This document shows positions 54,570-63,113 of a DNA stretch of 64,000 nt, in pieces. The DNA lies in NCBI GenBank assembly GCA_024401275.1, contig JAKSLJ010000004.1:1-64000 (forward strand). The letters are read 5' to 3'. The DNA comes from Bacteroidaceae bacterium (GTDB taxonomy: Bacteria > Bacteroidota > Bacteroidia > Bacteroidales > Bacteroidaceae). The notes under the pieces were generated by a model. The model was not told where the DNA came from. It ran no database searches and saw only the letters and a program-made list of their open reading frames with translations. Numbering within the stretch: position 1 is the stretch's first letter; each line of letters starts with the position of its first letter. The position numbers and the translations under genes were made by a program.

Positions 54570-55598
54570 ATGGCAAAGATTCTAGAAATACGAAATAGCA
54601 CAGCTGAGTTCCTGACTTTCCTTGCTGAGAACAAGGAAGATGGGGTGCAGGTGGTGTATAAAGACGAAAATATTTGGGCAACTCAGGCTGCTATGGCAGA
54701 ATTGTTTGACTGCTCAAGTGACAATGTCGGTCTCCACCTGAAGAACATTTATGCAGAAGGAGAATTGCAGGAGTCGGCAACTGCCGAGAAAATCTCGGTA
54801 GTTCAACTTGAGGGCACTCGCAAGGTGAGCCGTGAGCCTATGTTCTATAACCTTGATGCCATAATTAGCGTTGGCTATAGGGTTAGTTCCATCCGTGCAA
54901 CACAGTTCCGCCAATGGTGTACATACATTCTGCGCCAATATGCTATCCGTGGTTATGTGGTAGATAGGAAGCGTATGGAGAATGGTTCGTTCTTGAACGA
55001 GGACTACTTTGAGCATCTCTTGGCAGAAATCAGGGAGATTCGCCTCTCTGAACGTCGATTCTATCAGAAACTTACAGACATCTATGCCACGGCCATCGAT
55101 TATAACAAGGACGCTCCTACCACTCGCTTGTTCTTCAGGAAGGTGCAGAACAAGATGCACTTTGCTGTTCATGGGCATACGGCAGCAGAACTCATCGTGG
55201 AACGAGCTGATGCAGAAAAGGAGCACATGGGATTGACTACCTGGGAGAATGCTCCTGATGGCAAGATTGTGAGGACGGATGTGTCCGTTGCCAAAAATTA
55301 TCTGAAGGGAAATGAACTGGAAAGCCTCGGTCAGTTGGTCAATGGTGTGCTGGAACTCGCGGAGCGTATGGCAAAGCGCCACATCCCTATGACCATGGAG
55401 GATTGGGCAAAGCGCATTGACATCATCCTTGAAGCAAGTGGAGATGAGATACTGCATGACACAGGTCGCATCACAGCAGAGTTCGCAAAGGAATATGCAG
55501 AGTCGGAGTTTGAGAAATATCGTATAATTCAAGATCGCCTCTTCTCTTCTGATTTTGATAAGCTAAACGGAACTTTGCCAGAATTACCTTTAGAGTAA
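54570..55598 (+). CDS. RhuM family virulence protein homolog
   Basis: 342 residues. GVQVVYKDENIWATQAAMAE, LFDCSSDNVGLHLKNIYAEG, ISVGYRVSSIRATQFRQWCT and YILRQYAIRGYVVDRKRMEN are the RhuM core; the C-terminal half has HGHTAAELIVERADAEKEHM and ANAP-type helices. RhuM proteins occur on islands in enteric and gut bacteria; the molecular role is unclear. No signal peptide. The gene lies between simple-repeat clusters. Confidence 0.9.
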   Translation: MAKILEIRNSTAEFLTFLAENKEDGVQVVYKDENIWATQAAMAELFDCSSDNVGLHLKNIYAEGELQESATAEKISVVQLEGTRKVSREPMFYNLDAIISVGYRVSSIRATQFRQWCTYILRQYAIRGYVVDRKRMENGSFLNEDYFEHLLAEIREIRLSERRFYQKLTDIYATAIDYNKDAPTTRLFFRKVQNKMHFAVHGHTAAELIVERADAEKEHMGLTTWENAPDGKIVRTDVSVAKNYLKGNELESLGQLVNGVLELAERMAKRHIPMTMEDWAKRIDIILEASGDEILHDTGRITAEFAKEYAESEFEKYRIIQDRLFSSDFDKLNGTLPELPLE

Positions 55599-55650
55599 CA
55601 TGTAACCCCCTCCCCTTATTTTCCTCACAATCTGTATGCGAGTGATTAAT

Positions 55651-55716
55651 ACTTACTTACTGACTTACTTACTCAGGGCTTTTTTAGGGCGGGAGTAAGT
55701 AAGTCAGTAAGTAAGT
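55651..55716. repeat. Perfect 24-bp inverted repeat of the ACTTACTTACTG type
   Basis: The arms 55651-55674 and 55693-55716 are exact reverse complements around an 18-nt loop (with TTTTTT). It lies about 50 bp after the RhuM stop and could terminate it, but the arm is the same simple repeat found elsewhere. Confidence 0.9.
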
Positions 55717-56189
55717 AAGTTTTTTATGTCCCGCACAAAATTCTTGCGTACATATATATATTTATATTTTAATTAAGGAATAATGTAATATTTAGGAAAG
55801 GGGCACTATCAAATTTTCGTGTACGCATTTTCACTTACTTACTGACTTACTTACTGACTAGCTTACAATTTGTCAGTTTGCCCTTTGTCGAGATTTCCCT
55901 CAGATAATTCCTGCCGCCCTTTAATCTTTATTTTTTAATCTTTAATTTTAGGTTATTAGTCTTTAATTACCGGCTTTTTGGCTTTAATTTTTCATTTTTA
56001 ATCTTTAATTCCAAGCAAAATCGGCTCCCTGCGCAAAACTCCCTACGAAACGATTCGTTTCCCTAGGCCTTTTAATGCGAAACTGCCGCCGTTTTTATGC
56101 AAAACTGACCGCCTTTTCCAGCTGTAGGGCGAACTGTAGGGCGAACATTTGTGAGCCGTTTGCGCCGCAAAGCCCACCGCTAAGCAAAC
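55717..56189. other. Intergenic region with repeats only
   Basis: It holds another TTACTTACTGACTTACTTAC copy (55838-55860), AT-rich TTTAATCTTTAATTTT spacers (55920-56010) and GTAGGGCGAAC half-repeats (56123-56150). No supported gene. Confidence 0.5.
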
Positions 56190-56470
56190 AAAAAGGCTGA
56201 AAGCCTTAAACACTCTAGCCTAGGGCATCGCCCTAGGTTATTGAATCGTAGCCGGTTGGAACTCGCTGCAACGCAGCAATGACATTATGCCATAGCCCAA
56301 ACCAATTGTCGCCAGTTCGGGCTAGGCAATCATCTTATTGCCGCGTTGCGGCGAATGTTCCGCCGCTGCAATCATGGTCCTAGGGCGCTGCCCTAGGCTA
56401 TAATGTCAAACGGCCTTCAGCCGTACTGTTCCGCAAGCCATACTCCCCCCTTGAAGAAGCCATGGGGCTT
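56190..56470. repeat. ~280-bp intergenic repeat, copy 1
   Basis: The sequence from AAAAAGGCTGAAAGCC to about 56470 is nearly identical to 59602-59880. It contains several palindromes (CCTAGGGCATCGCCCTAGG, CCTAGGGCGCTGCCCTAGG). The long frame across it is repeat-derived. Confidence 0.85.
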
Positions 56471-56586
56471 CTTCTCCAAATCGCCGCATTGGAAACGACG
56501 CCTCATGGCGTCGTTAGGAAGCGAACATGAAGCCGCCGCAAAACAAACTTTTCCCCTACCTTTCTTGTTAGTTCAAAAAATAATCG

Positions 56587-56594
56587 TAACTTTG
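56587..56594 (+). promoter_or_regulatory. Shared extended promoter, BspA copy (56.7 kb)
   Basis: TTTCTTGTTAGTTC, an A run, then TCGTAACTTTGCACC. The dispersed repeat of the 14641 type lies between it and the start codon, giving a long leader of about 140 nt. Confidence 0.7.
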
Positions 56595-56736
56595 CACCGT
56601 GAACATAATCCAGCTTCTACACAAAGAGCAGAATCGTGGCACACAACGGGCTGCAAGCCCAATGAGCACCTAGCCCAACGGCAGAGCGTTAGCGACGCCT
56701 TGGGTAACATTGATCCCAAACAACACTAAAACACCT

Positions 56737-57873
56737 ATGAAAAGAATCTTTGCCCTTTTAGCTTTTGTGGCATTGACCATCACCGCCAATGCATATTCTA
56801 TTCAGTCAGATTTCTGTGGCGAAAATGTCACCTTCGTCCTTAACGATGACGGTACTTTGGTGATATCCGGTAGTGGGGAGATGTGGTATTATGAAGATTC
56901 TTTTTCCGTTCCTTGGTCCAGAAACAGAGAAAAGATCACCAAGGTACAGATAGAAGATGGTGTCACGAATATTGGAAACTATGCGTTCTCAGGTTGTTCC
57001 GCCCTAACCTCTGTCACCATCCCGAATTCAGTCAAGAGCATTGGAGAAGAGGCATTCGCTTATTGTTCCGTCCTTACCTCTGTCACCATCCCGAATTCGG
57101 TCAAGAGCATTGGAAACAGTCTGTTCTATGATTGTTCCGCCCTAACCTCTGTCATCATAGGAAACTCCGTTACGAGCATTGGAGAACATGCGTTCTATAA
57201 TTGTTCCGCCCTATCCTCTGTGACTATTGGAAACTCCGTTACGAGCATTGGATACGAGGCGTTCTGTCATTGTTACGGTCTTACCTCTGTCATCATCCCG
57301 AATTCTGTCAAGAGCATTGGAGAATATGCGTTCGGTGATTGCCCAGGCCTTACCTCTGTCACCATAGGAAATTCCGTAACGAGCATTGGAGAATATGCGT
57401 TCGATTCTTGTACCAGCCTAACCTCTGTCAGCATCCCGAATTCCGTAACAAGCATTGGATACGGGGCGTTCCAAGATTGTAAAGGCCTTACCTCAGTCAC
57501 CATTTCGAATTCCGTCAAGAGCATTGGAGACTATGCGTTCAATTTTTGTACCGGCCTCAAAGAGATTCATTGTCAAGCTGTAACACCGCCTGCAGCATAT
57601 ACTTCTACTTTTGAAGGTATCAGCAAAAACGATTGTAAACTATATGTGCCTACCGGAACGAAAGGGACTTATGCCTCTGCCAAGGTATGGAAAGAATTCA
57701 TAAATATCATAGAAGAAGGCACAACAGCCATAACGCTGTCCGAGACAGGCGACAAATACGGCGATGTGGATTTCTACACACTCAACGGCGTAAGGGTTGA
57801 TGCGCCAAACAAGTCGGGCATCTATGTCGTAAAGAAGAAAGGCGAAACAAAAATGGTTGTCGTGAAGAAGTAA
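56737..57873 (+). CDS. BspA-like leucine-rich repeat surface protein
   Basis: 378 residues from [19 protein letters not shown] (signal peptide 1-19); the ORF can be read from 56710 but without a signal peptide. The opening resembles the 12.5-kb paralog ([20 protein letters not shown]). About eight 23-residue LRR_5 units ([17 protein letters not shown]) follow, then IHCQAVTPPAAYTSTFEGIS, YVPTGTKGTYASAKVWKEFI and the C-terminal tail [18 protein letters not shown]. Adhesion or host binding is the known role of such proteins. The last 360 or so bases are identical to the neighbouring paralog, pointing to gene conversion. Confidence 0.9.
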   Translation: MKRIFALLAFVALTITANAYSIQSDFCGENVTFVLNDDGTLVISGSGEMWYYEDSFSVPWSRNREKITKVQIEDGVTNIGNYAFSGCSALTSVTIPNSVKSIGEEAFAYCSVLTSVTIPNSVKSIGNSLFYDCSALTSVIIGNSVTSIGEHAFYNCSALSSVTIGNSVTSIGYEAFCHCYGLTSVIIPNSVKSIGEYAFGDCPGLTSVTIGNSVTSIGEYAFDSCTSLTSVSIPNSVTSIGYGAFQDCKGLTSVTISNSVKSIGDYAFNFCTGLKEIHCQAVTPPAAYTSTFEGISKNDCKLYVPTGTKGTYASAKVWKEFINIIEEGTTAITLSETGDKYGDVDFYTLNGVRVDAPNKSGIYVVKKKGETKMVVVKK

Positions 57874-57899
57874 AACAGCCTTTCGTGCAATAACATTCA

Positions 57900-57929
57900 G
57901 AGTCGGAGAATCCCTCCGACTCTTTTTTG
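57900..57929 (+). terminator. Rho-independent terminator of the BspA gene
   Basis: GAGTCGGAG(AATCC)CTCCGACTC followed by TTTTTT. Confidence 0.9.
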
Positions 57930-57955
57930 TGCTATAATATGTTTGATTGGAAACG

Positions 57956-58210
57956 ACATTGGAAACGACGCCTCATAGCGTCGTTAGGAAGCCGCTAAAG
58001 CCATACTCGCCCCTTGAAGAAGCCATGGGGCTTCTTCTCCAAAATCGCCGCATTGGAAACGACGCCTCATGGCGTCGTTAAGCCGCCGCAAAACAAACAA
58101 CGGGCTGCAAGCCCAATCAGCACCTAGCCCAGGGCAAGCGAAGCGACACCCTGGGTATTAGTTTTAGCGTCATTGGAGCGCCCTGTAAAGGGCAAAAGCT
58201 CTACATCGTG
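57956..58210. repeat. Intergenic repeat cluster between BspA genes
   Basis: GGAAACGACGCCTCATAGCG occurs at about 57968 and again near 58060. GAAGAAGCCATGGGGCTTCTTC is a perfect hairpin at 58017-58038. AACGGGCTGCAAGCCCAAT...AGGGCGCCCTGTAAAGGGC continues to 58210 and is the inverse of 14641-14785. Confidence 0.8.
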
Positions 58211-58342
58211 ACGGAATTTAATGCTTTTGCCTTTGGCTTTCTCCTTCGCGCCTCCGACCTTCGGGTCAGGCTAACCTTTCCGCTTTTATGCAAAATTCCC
58301 CAAACTTTTCCCCTTCCATTCTTGTTAGTTCAAAAAAAATCT

Positions 58343-58350
58343 TAACTTTG
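58343..58350 (+). promoter_or_regulatory. Shared extended promoter, BspA copy (58.4 kb)
   Basis: ATTCTTGTTAGTTC, an A run, then TCTTAACTTTGCACG; the start codon follows 22 bp later. Confidence 0.75.
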
Positions 58351-58372
58351 CACGCAAATAATTCTAAAAACT

Positions 58373-59461
58373 ATGAAAAGAATCTGCTCTTTATTTATTT
58401 TGGCTCTCGTAGCCATCAGTTCATTTGCCCATGATATAGAGATTGATGGGATTTTCTATAATCTCGTCTCAAAGGGCAAACAGGCAATTGTGACCTTCAA
58501 GGGAGAAAAATATGACAGTTATTCAAAAGAATATTCCGGTTCTGTCATAATCCCTTCAACCATTGCTGTTGACGGAGTCACATATTCCGTGATCAGCATT
58601 GGAGAGAATGCGTTCTTTGTTTGTTCTAGCCTTACCTCTGTCACCATCCCGAATTCCGTCACGAGCATCGGAGGTTGGGCGTTTTGTGATTGTTCCGGCC
58701 TTACCTCTGTCACCATACCGAATTCCGTCACGAGCATTGGAGGCTGGGCGTTCTATAATTGTTCCGGCCTTACCTCTATCACCATCCCTAATTCCGTCAC
58801 GAGCATTGGAGGCGGTGCGTTCGAGGGTTGTTCCGGCCTTACCTCTGTCACCATACCGAATTCCGTCACGAGCATTGGAAACTATGCGTTCTCTGGCTGT
58901 TCCGGCCTTACCTCTATAACGGTGGAAAATGGAAATCCGAACTATGACAGTCGAGATAATTGCAATGCCATAATCGAGACGAGTACAAACACATTGAAAT
59001 CTGGATGCCAGAATACTATCATCCCGAATTCCGTCACGAGCATTGGAGAAATGGCGTTCTTAGATTGTTCCGGCCTTACCTCTGTCACCATCCCTAATTC
59101 CGTCAAGAGCATTGGAGACTATGCGTTCAATTTTTGTACCGGCCTCAAAGAGATTCATTGTCAAGCTGTAACACCGCCTGCAGCATATACTTCTACTTTT
59201 GAAGGTATCAGCAAAAACGATTGTAAACTATATGTGCCTACCGGAACGAAAGGGACTTATGCCTCTGCCAAGGTATGGAAAGAATTCATAAATATCATAG
59301 AAGAAGGCACAACAGCCATAACGCTGTCCGAGACAGGCGACAAATACGGCGATGTGGATTTCTACACACTCAACGGCGTAAGGGTTGATGCGCCAAACAA
59401 GTCGGGCATCTATGTCGTAAAGAAGAAAGGCGAAACAAAAATGGTTGTCGTGAAGAAGTAA
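58373..59461 (+). CDS. BspA-like leucine-rich repeat surface protein
   Basis: 362 residues. The signal peptide is about 1-19 (MKRICSLFILALVAISSFA). The N-terminal module IEIDGIFYNLVSKGKQAIVT is unlike the other two paralogs. About six LRR_5 units follow, with the same [16 protein letters not shown] insert as the 12.5-kb protein. The C terminus is identical in DNA to the 56.7-kb gene. So the protein is a mosaic of a private N terminus, a shared middle and a shared tail. Confidence 0.9.
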   Translation: MKRICSLFILALVAISSFAHDIEIDGIFYNLVSKGKQAIVTFKGEKYDSYSKEYSGSVIIPSTIAVDGVTYSVISIGENAFFVCSSLTSVTIPNSVTSIGGWAFCDCSGLTSVTIPNSVTSIGGWAFYNCSGLTSITIPNSVTSIGGGAFEGCSGLTSVTIPNSVTSIGNYAFSGCSGLTSITVENGNPNYDSRDNCNAIIETSTNTLKSGCQNTIIPNSVTSIGEMAFLDCSGLTSVTIPNSVKSIGDYAFNFCTGLKEIHCQAVTPPAAYTSTFEGISKNDCKLYVPTGTKGTYASAKVWKEFINIIEEGTTAITLSETGDKYGDVDFYTLNGVRVDAPNKSGIYVVKKKGETKMVVVKK

Positions 59462-59487
59462 AACAGCCTTTCGTGCAATAACATTCA

Positions 59488-59517
59488 GAGTCGGAGAATC
59501 CCTCCGACTCTTTTTTG
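59488..59517 (+). terminator. Rho-independent terminator of the second BspA gene
   Basis: Same sequence as at 57900-57929, within the identical 3' block. Confidence 0.9.
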
Positions 59518-59601
59518 TGCTATAATATGTTTGATTGGAAACGAAATTGGAAACGACGCCCCATAGCGTTGTTAAACCGCCGCAAAACAAACAACGGGCA
59601 G

Positions 59602-60040
59602 AAAAAGGCTGAAAGCCTTAAACACTCTAGCCTAGGGCATCGCCCTAGGTTATTGAATCGTAGCCGGTTGGAACTCGCTGCAACGCAGCAATGACATTAT
59701 GCCATAGCCCAAACCAATTGTCGCCAGTTCGGGCTAGGCAATCATCTTATTGCCGCGTTGCGGCGAATGTTCCGCCGCTGCAATCATGGTCCTAGGGCGC
59801 TGCCCTAGGCTACAATGTCAACGGCCTTCAGCCGTACTGATCCGCAAAGCCATACTCGCCCCTTGAAGAAGCCAGGGGCTTCTTCTCCAAAATCCCCCCT
59901 TGAAGAAGCCATGAGGCTTCTTCTCCAAAATCGCCGCATTGGAAACGACGCCTCATAGCGTCGTTAGGAAGCGAACATGAAACCGCCGCAAAACAAACTT
60001 CCCCCCTTCCTTTCTTGTTAGTTCAAAAAAAGTCTTAACT
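59602..60040. repeat. ~280-bp intergenic repeat, copy 2, plus GAAGAAGCC hairpins and a decayed promoter
   Basis: 59602-59880 repeats 56190-56470. GAAGAAGCC...GGGGCTTCTTC hairpins occur near 59864 and 59899. At 60013-60040 TTTCTTGTTAGTTC with an A run and TAACTTTA is a copy of the shared promoter with a mutated -7 box. Confidence 0.8.
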
Positions 60041-60075
60041 TTAACTATCGTTTTAGGTACTCACGCTTGGAAATA

Positions 60076-60127
60076 AAAAGAAAATTGCCTTTTCTTTTGG
60101 TATTTCGCTCGCTTAATCGTAACTTTG
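60076..60127 (+). promoter_or_regulatory. Inverted repeat and promoter of the toxin-antitoxin locus
   Basis: AAAAGAAAA(TTGCC)TTTTCTTTT at 60076-60098 is a perfect 9-bp inverted repeat, 21 bp before TAACTTTG at 60120-60127. It overlaps the -33 region, as expected for an antitoxin operator. Confidence 0.6.
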
Positions 60128-60149
60128 CAGCCAAGAAACAATAATCTTA

Positions 60150-60389
60150 ATGACTACAGTTACTATTCAATATGACGAGAGCAACAATGCTATAAAGCAA
60201 TTGCTGTCTGTTATTCGTTCGCTTGGGGCGAGTGTTTCTCGCTCCAGGAAAAAGGCTGCTGACCCTACGCTCCTCTCCAAGCAGGAGTTCTACGATCAGA
60301 TTGATTTGGCAAAGCAGCAGGCAAGGGAAGGCAAGGTCGAGTCTTTCTCTTCCACTGACGATATGAGAAAATACTTTGACTCGTTATGA
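60150..60389 (+). CDS. Type II antitoxin-like protein
   Basis: 79 residues. MTTVTIQYDESNNAIKQLLS at the N terminus and SKQEFYDQIDLAKQQAREGK followed by SFSSTDDMRKYFDSL at the C terminus fit small antitoxins paired with RelE/YoeB toxins. Its stop overlaps the ATG of the next ORF (ATGA). It appears intact while its toxin is not, so it may persist as a regulator or as protection against a homologous toxin. Confidence 0.75.
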   Translation: MTTVTIQYDESNNAIKQLLSVIRSLGASVSRSRKKAADPTLLSKQEFYDQIDLAKQQAREGKVESFSSTDDMRKYFDSL

Positions 60390-60505
60390 CCTACAACATT
60401 CAGACAACGGAATTGTTCAAGCAGCACCGCCTCGTTTACGAGATAAACGAGAATGTGGTGACAGTCGTTTTGTTGTCTGCCTTCGGGCATTATGATGACA
60501 AATAG
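60386..60505 (+). pseudogene. Internally deleted RelE/YoeB-type toxin
   Basis: 39 codons. The start MTYNIQTTELF is joined directly to KQHRLVYEINENVVTVVLLS and AFGHYDDK. The HRLVYE...AxGHYDDK block is the catalytic C-terminal part of Txe/YoeB toxins of about 85 residues. About 45 residues of the middle are missing without a frameshift. The RNase is presumably inactive. Confidence 0.7.
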
Positions 60506-60530
60506 GATTTGTAATCTATACAAAACAACT

Positions 60531-61448
60531 ATGAAAAGAATCTTTGGGATATTGCTCTTCTTTGCTCTCTTCGTGGGACAGACGGCCAGGGCGCAGATGG
60601 AACCTTTTGGCATTACTCTCACCAAGGCTCAAGCTGGAGATCCTATAGCGCAGTGTAATCTTGGAGCATACTATGAATCAGGCTATGGCATAGAGCAGTC
60701 ATATATAGAGGCTGCGAAATGGTGGTGCAAGGCTGCTGAACAGGGGGACTCTCTAGCGCAATGTAATCTTGGAGGGTGCTATTACAAAGGTGAGGGCGTA
60801 GAGCAGTCATATACGGAGGCTGCAAAATGGTGGCGCAAGGCTGCTGAGCAGGGATTTGCTATGGCGCAATGCAATCTTGGGGACTGTTATTACAAAGGTG
60901 AGGGCGTGGAACAGTCATATACAGAGGCTGCGAAATGGTCGCGCAAAGCGGCGGAGCAAGGATATGCACAAGGGCAATTTAATTATGGTGCGTGCTATGC
61001 GTATGGATTGGGCGTACCTCAGTCATGGACAGAGGCTGTGAAATGGTATCAACTGGCAGCGGAGCAAGGGAATGTTCAAGCGCAGTGTAATCTAGGTACG
61101 TGCTATGCAAAAGGCTGTGGTGTGGCACAGTCATGGACAGAAGCTGCGAAATGGTTTCTTTTAGCTGCGGAGCAGGGAGACGCAGAGGCACAATACAATC
61201 TCGGTATCTGCTTTCAATATGGACAAGGCGTGACAAAGTCAACACTCGTAGCCATGCAGTGGTGGCGCAAGGCTGCGGAGCAAGGGTATGCAGATGCGCA
61301 GAACAATATGGCAGTATGTCTGTATAATGGCTTTGGCGTAGAAAAGTCCAAAGATGAAGCCATTAAGTGGTGGAAGAAAGCCGCTAAGCAAGGGCATAAA
61401 AATGCCATCGGCGCACTAAAAGGATTAGACATTCCCGATTACGATTAG
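60531..61448 (+). CDS. Secreted Sel1-repeat protein
   Basis: 305 residues from MKRIFGILLFFALFVGQTARA (signal peptide about 1-21); the upstream in-frame ATG at 60492 would hide it. About seven Sel1-like repeats of 36 residues follow (AQCNLGGCYYKGEGVEQSYT, EAAKWWRKAAEQG). Sel1 repeats build solenoid scaffolds for protein contacts; in gut bacteria they are often outside the cytoplasm. It may interact with the other secreted repeat proteins here. Confidence 0.88.
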   Translation: MKRIFGILLFFALFVGQTARAQMEPFGITLTKAQAGDPIAQCNLGAYYESGYGIEQSYIEAAKWWCKAAEQGDSLAQCNLGGCYYKGEGVEQSYTEAAKWWRKAAEQGFAMAQCNLGDCYYKGEGVEQSYTEAAKWSRKAAEQGYAQGQFNYGACYAYGLGVPQSWTEAVKWYQLAAEQGNVQAQCNLGTCYAKGCGVAQSWTEAAKWFLLAAEQGDAEAQYNLGICFQYGQGVTKSTLVAMQWWRKAAEQGYADAQNNMAVCLYNGFGVEKSKDEAIKWWKKAAKQGHKNAIGALKGLDIPDYD

Positions 61449-61983
61449 CAATAACCGAAATATGTATATGGACAGCTCATTCCGAGTTGCCTTTTGTATT
61501 ATTTCCAGCTCATTTCCTCCAATTTCACGTTTGATTGCCTTAAATCAAAATCGCATTTTGCCGACTTTTGTCATTATAAGTATCTGGTTATTATAAATAA
61601 AAGACTAATTTCTTCTGTTTCAGAAATTTATTCATAATTATGCAGTGGGTAAAACAAACCATTATCTGTATAAAGGATTTAGGAATATTGGAAGCTAAGA
61701 GTGCTGCAGTTCTCACTGACATGAGAGCAAAGCGCTTTCCCACAGCTCACGAAAGTCAGTAAGTAAGTCAGTAAGTAAGTAAAAAAGGTTACCAAGTAAA
61801 TAACAATCTTTCAATCCTATATAAAAGGCAATCTACGAGAATATACCGCAGATTGCCTTTATATTTATATGAAGGGTTGGCGTAGAAGTAAGTTTTTTTG
61901 CTTTTTGTTGCGAAAAGAAAATAAAATCAAAGAAAAATTTATGTCGCCATAATAAGTCAGGGATCGTCCCTTAACTCATTCTC
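61449..61983. other. Intergenic region with a 40-codon frame, simple repeat and terminator hairpin
   Basis: At 61640-61762 a 40-codon frame starts MQWVKQTIICIKDLGILEAK and ends RAKRFPTAHESQ; I cannot support it. The simple repeat GTCAGTAAGTAAGTCAGTAA is at 61755-61783. AAAGGCAATCT and AGATTGCCTTT (61824-61834, 61850-61860) form a strong hairpin. Nothing else is seen. Confidence 0.4.
61824..61860 (+). terminator. Hairpin after the Sel1 region
   Basis: Perfect 11-bp stem with a 15-nt loop, followed by ATATTTATAT. Confidence 0.6.
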
Positions 61984-62238
61984 TTAGCAATCCCACGGAC
62001 TGCCCAAATCCTCGCCGCAGTCATCGCAGTAGTAGCGTCCATCCGAATATGACTGATGTTTATGCGGGCACCTGTTCTGATCCATCAGATGCATTAACAT
62101 AAACTTATCTTCCAGATTAGAGCTGTTCTTCAAATGATTGCACAAAGGACCGATGGTATTCTTCTTTCCACAGTTTGGGCAATTCTCACAATTTAAAGGC
62201 ATCAGCTTATTACAGTGCTGACAAACAATTTTATCCAT
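61984..62238 (-). CDS. Zinc-ribbon protein
   Basis: 84 residues, Cys-rich and soluble. Two rubredoxin-like knuckles at the N terminus (CQHCNKLMPLNCENCPNCGK), a His/Cys-containing middle (CNHLKNSSN, CPHKH) and a final YYCDDCGEDLGSPWDC pair. It probably binds two zinc ions. I do not know a function; nucleic-acid or protein binding is common for such folds. The promoter TAACTTTG is at 62261-62268. Confidence 0.7.
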   Translation of the reverse strand: MDKIVCQHCNKLMPLNCENCPNCGKKNTIGPLCNHLKNSSNLEDKFMLMHLMDQNRCPHKHQSYSDGRYYCDDCGEDLGSPWDC

Positions 62239-62260
62239 AAATCATAACTTTTATTGGCTG

Positions 62261-62268
62261 CAAAGTTA
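62261..62268 (-). promoter_or_regulatory. -7 element of the zinc-ribbon gene
   Basis: TAACTTTG followed by CAGCC on the minus strand. Confidence 0.65.
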
Positions 62269-62348
62269 CATTTTTCCAGATAATTTGCAAATAATAAAAA
62301 CATATTTTTTCATTTATAATCAAAAATGGTGCGGTGAGGGCACCGCAC

Positions 62349-63047
62349 TTACTCACATACAGGTCGGACAGAATAACCTTCGTTGCGGTTGCCGCCTCCA
62401 TAATCAACTAAATACATATGAAACTTAAACTTAATATCCCACGCTGCATATGAGATTCCGTTCCCACAGAAGGATGACGACCAATAGCAGCCACAAAAAC
62501 CAGCAACGCGGAGATCTTTGCCGTCGCGATAGCCAGCAGCAGGAAGGAAAATGGATTTTCCATTAATTTTTGAGGTAACAAGAAAACCATCTACACCGTT
62601 TTGGGTTGTCCACTTCCAATCACATCGTTCACGGAGTTCACTCTGTTCTTCTTTTGTCGGCATACGCCATGATGCGCCCCAGTTTACATGAGCAGCATCG
62701 TCTGAAGGGTCAAGAATAAGTTTGTTATCTACGATGCCGCTTTCACTGCCACCCACATACTTTGAGAACTTAACCTTTGTTATTGGACCTTCTTTGTATT
62801 TACAGTATTTAAGGTTTTCCCAACTGTATTCCTTCTTGGAACGAGTCTCGGCCCAAGCGAAATAGTCACCGTATTCCTCAGGCTTTTTTGCACCAACATT
62901 GCATGTAGCCCATTTTACAGAAAGTCCTAAATCTACATATTCGTGTCCTTTTATAGAACCCGTAGATGAACTTGATACACTCTTCTGAGCGTAACAAGAA
63001 ATAGCAAACGTCATGAATGCTAAAATTAATAAATAGATTTGTTTCAT
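62349..63047 (-). CDS. Secreted protein with Fibrobacter succinogenes major paralogous-type domain
   Basis: 232 residues from MKQIYLLILAFMTFAISCYA (signal peptide about 1-20); the longer frame to 63113 begins in a remnant. The domain shows YVDLGLSVKWATCNVGAKKP, EEYGDYFAWAETRSKKEYSW, WGASWRMPTKEEQSELRERC, IFLPAAGYRDGKDLRVAGF and the end YSVRPVCE, the classic motif order. The function is unknown; it is usually found in surface proteins of gut Bacteroidales, often in variable copy number. The adjacent remnants at 63114-63265 show copy turnover. Confidence 0.85.
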   Translation of the reverse strand: MKQIYLLILAFMTFAISCYAQKSVSSSSTGSIKGHEYVDLGLSVKWATCNVGAKKPEEYGDYFAWAETRSKKEYSWENLKYCKYKEGPITKVKFSKYVGGSESGIVDNKLILDPSDDAAHVNWGASWRMPTKEEQSELRERCDWKWTTQNGVDGFLVTSKINGKSIFLPAAGYRDGKDLRVAGFCGCYWSSSFCGNGISYAAWDIKFKFHMYLVDYGGGNRNEGYSVRPVCE

Positions 63048-63113
63048 TCGATTTTTTTTTAAAAGATTTACTATAGCGATGTTACCCAATAGTATCCCAA
63101 AATTTATCATCAT

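Noticed and set aside
56403-56729. 108-codon ORF upstream of the BspA gene
   Set aside because: It runs through the dispersed intergenic repeats and the promoter; no family features.
61640-61762. 40-codon ORF ending in the ACTTACTG simple repeat
   Set aside because: No promoter, and its stop is supplied by the simple repeat; kept only as a note in the intergenic entry.
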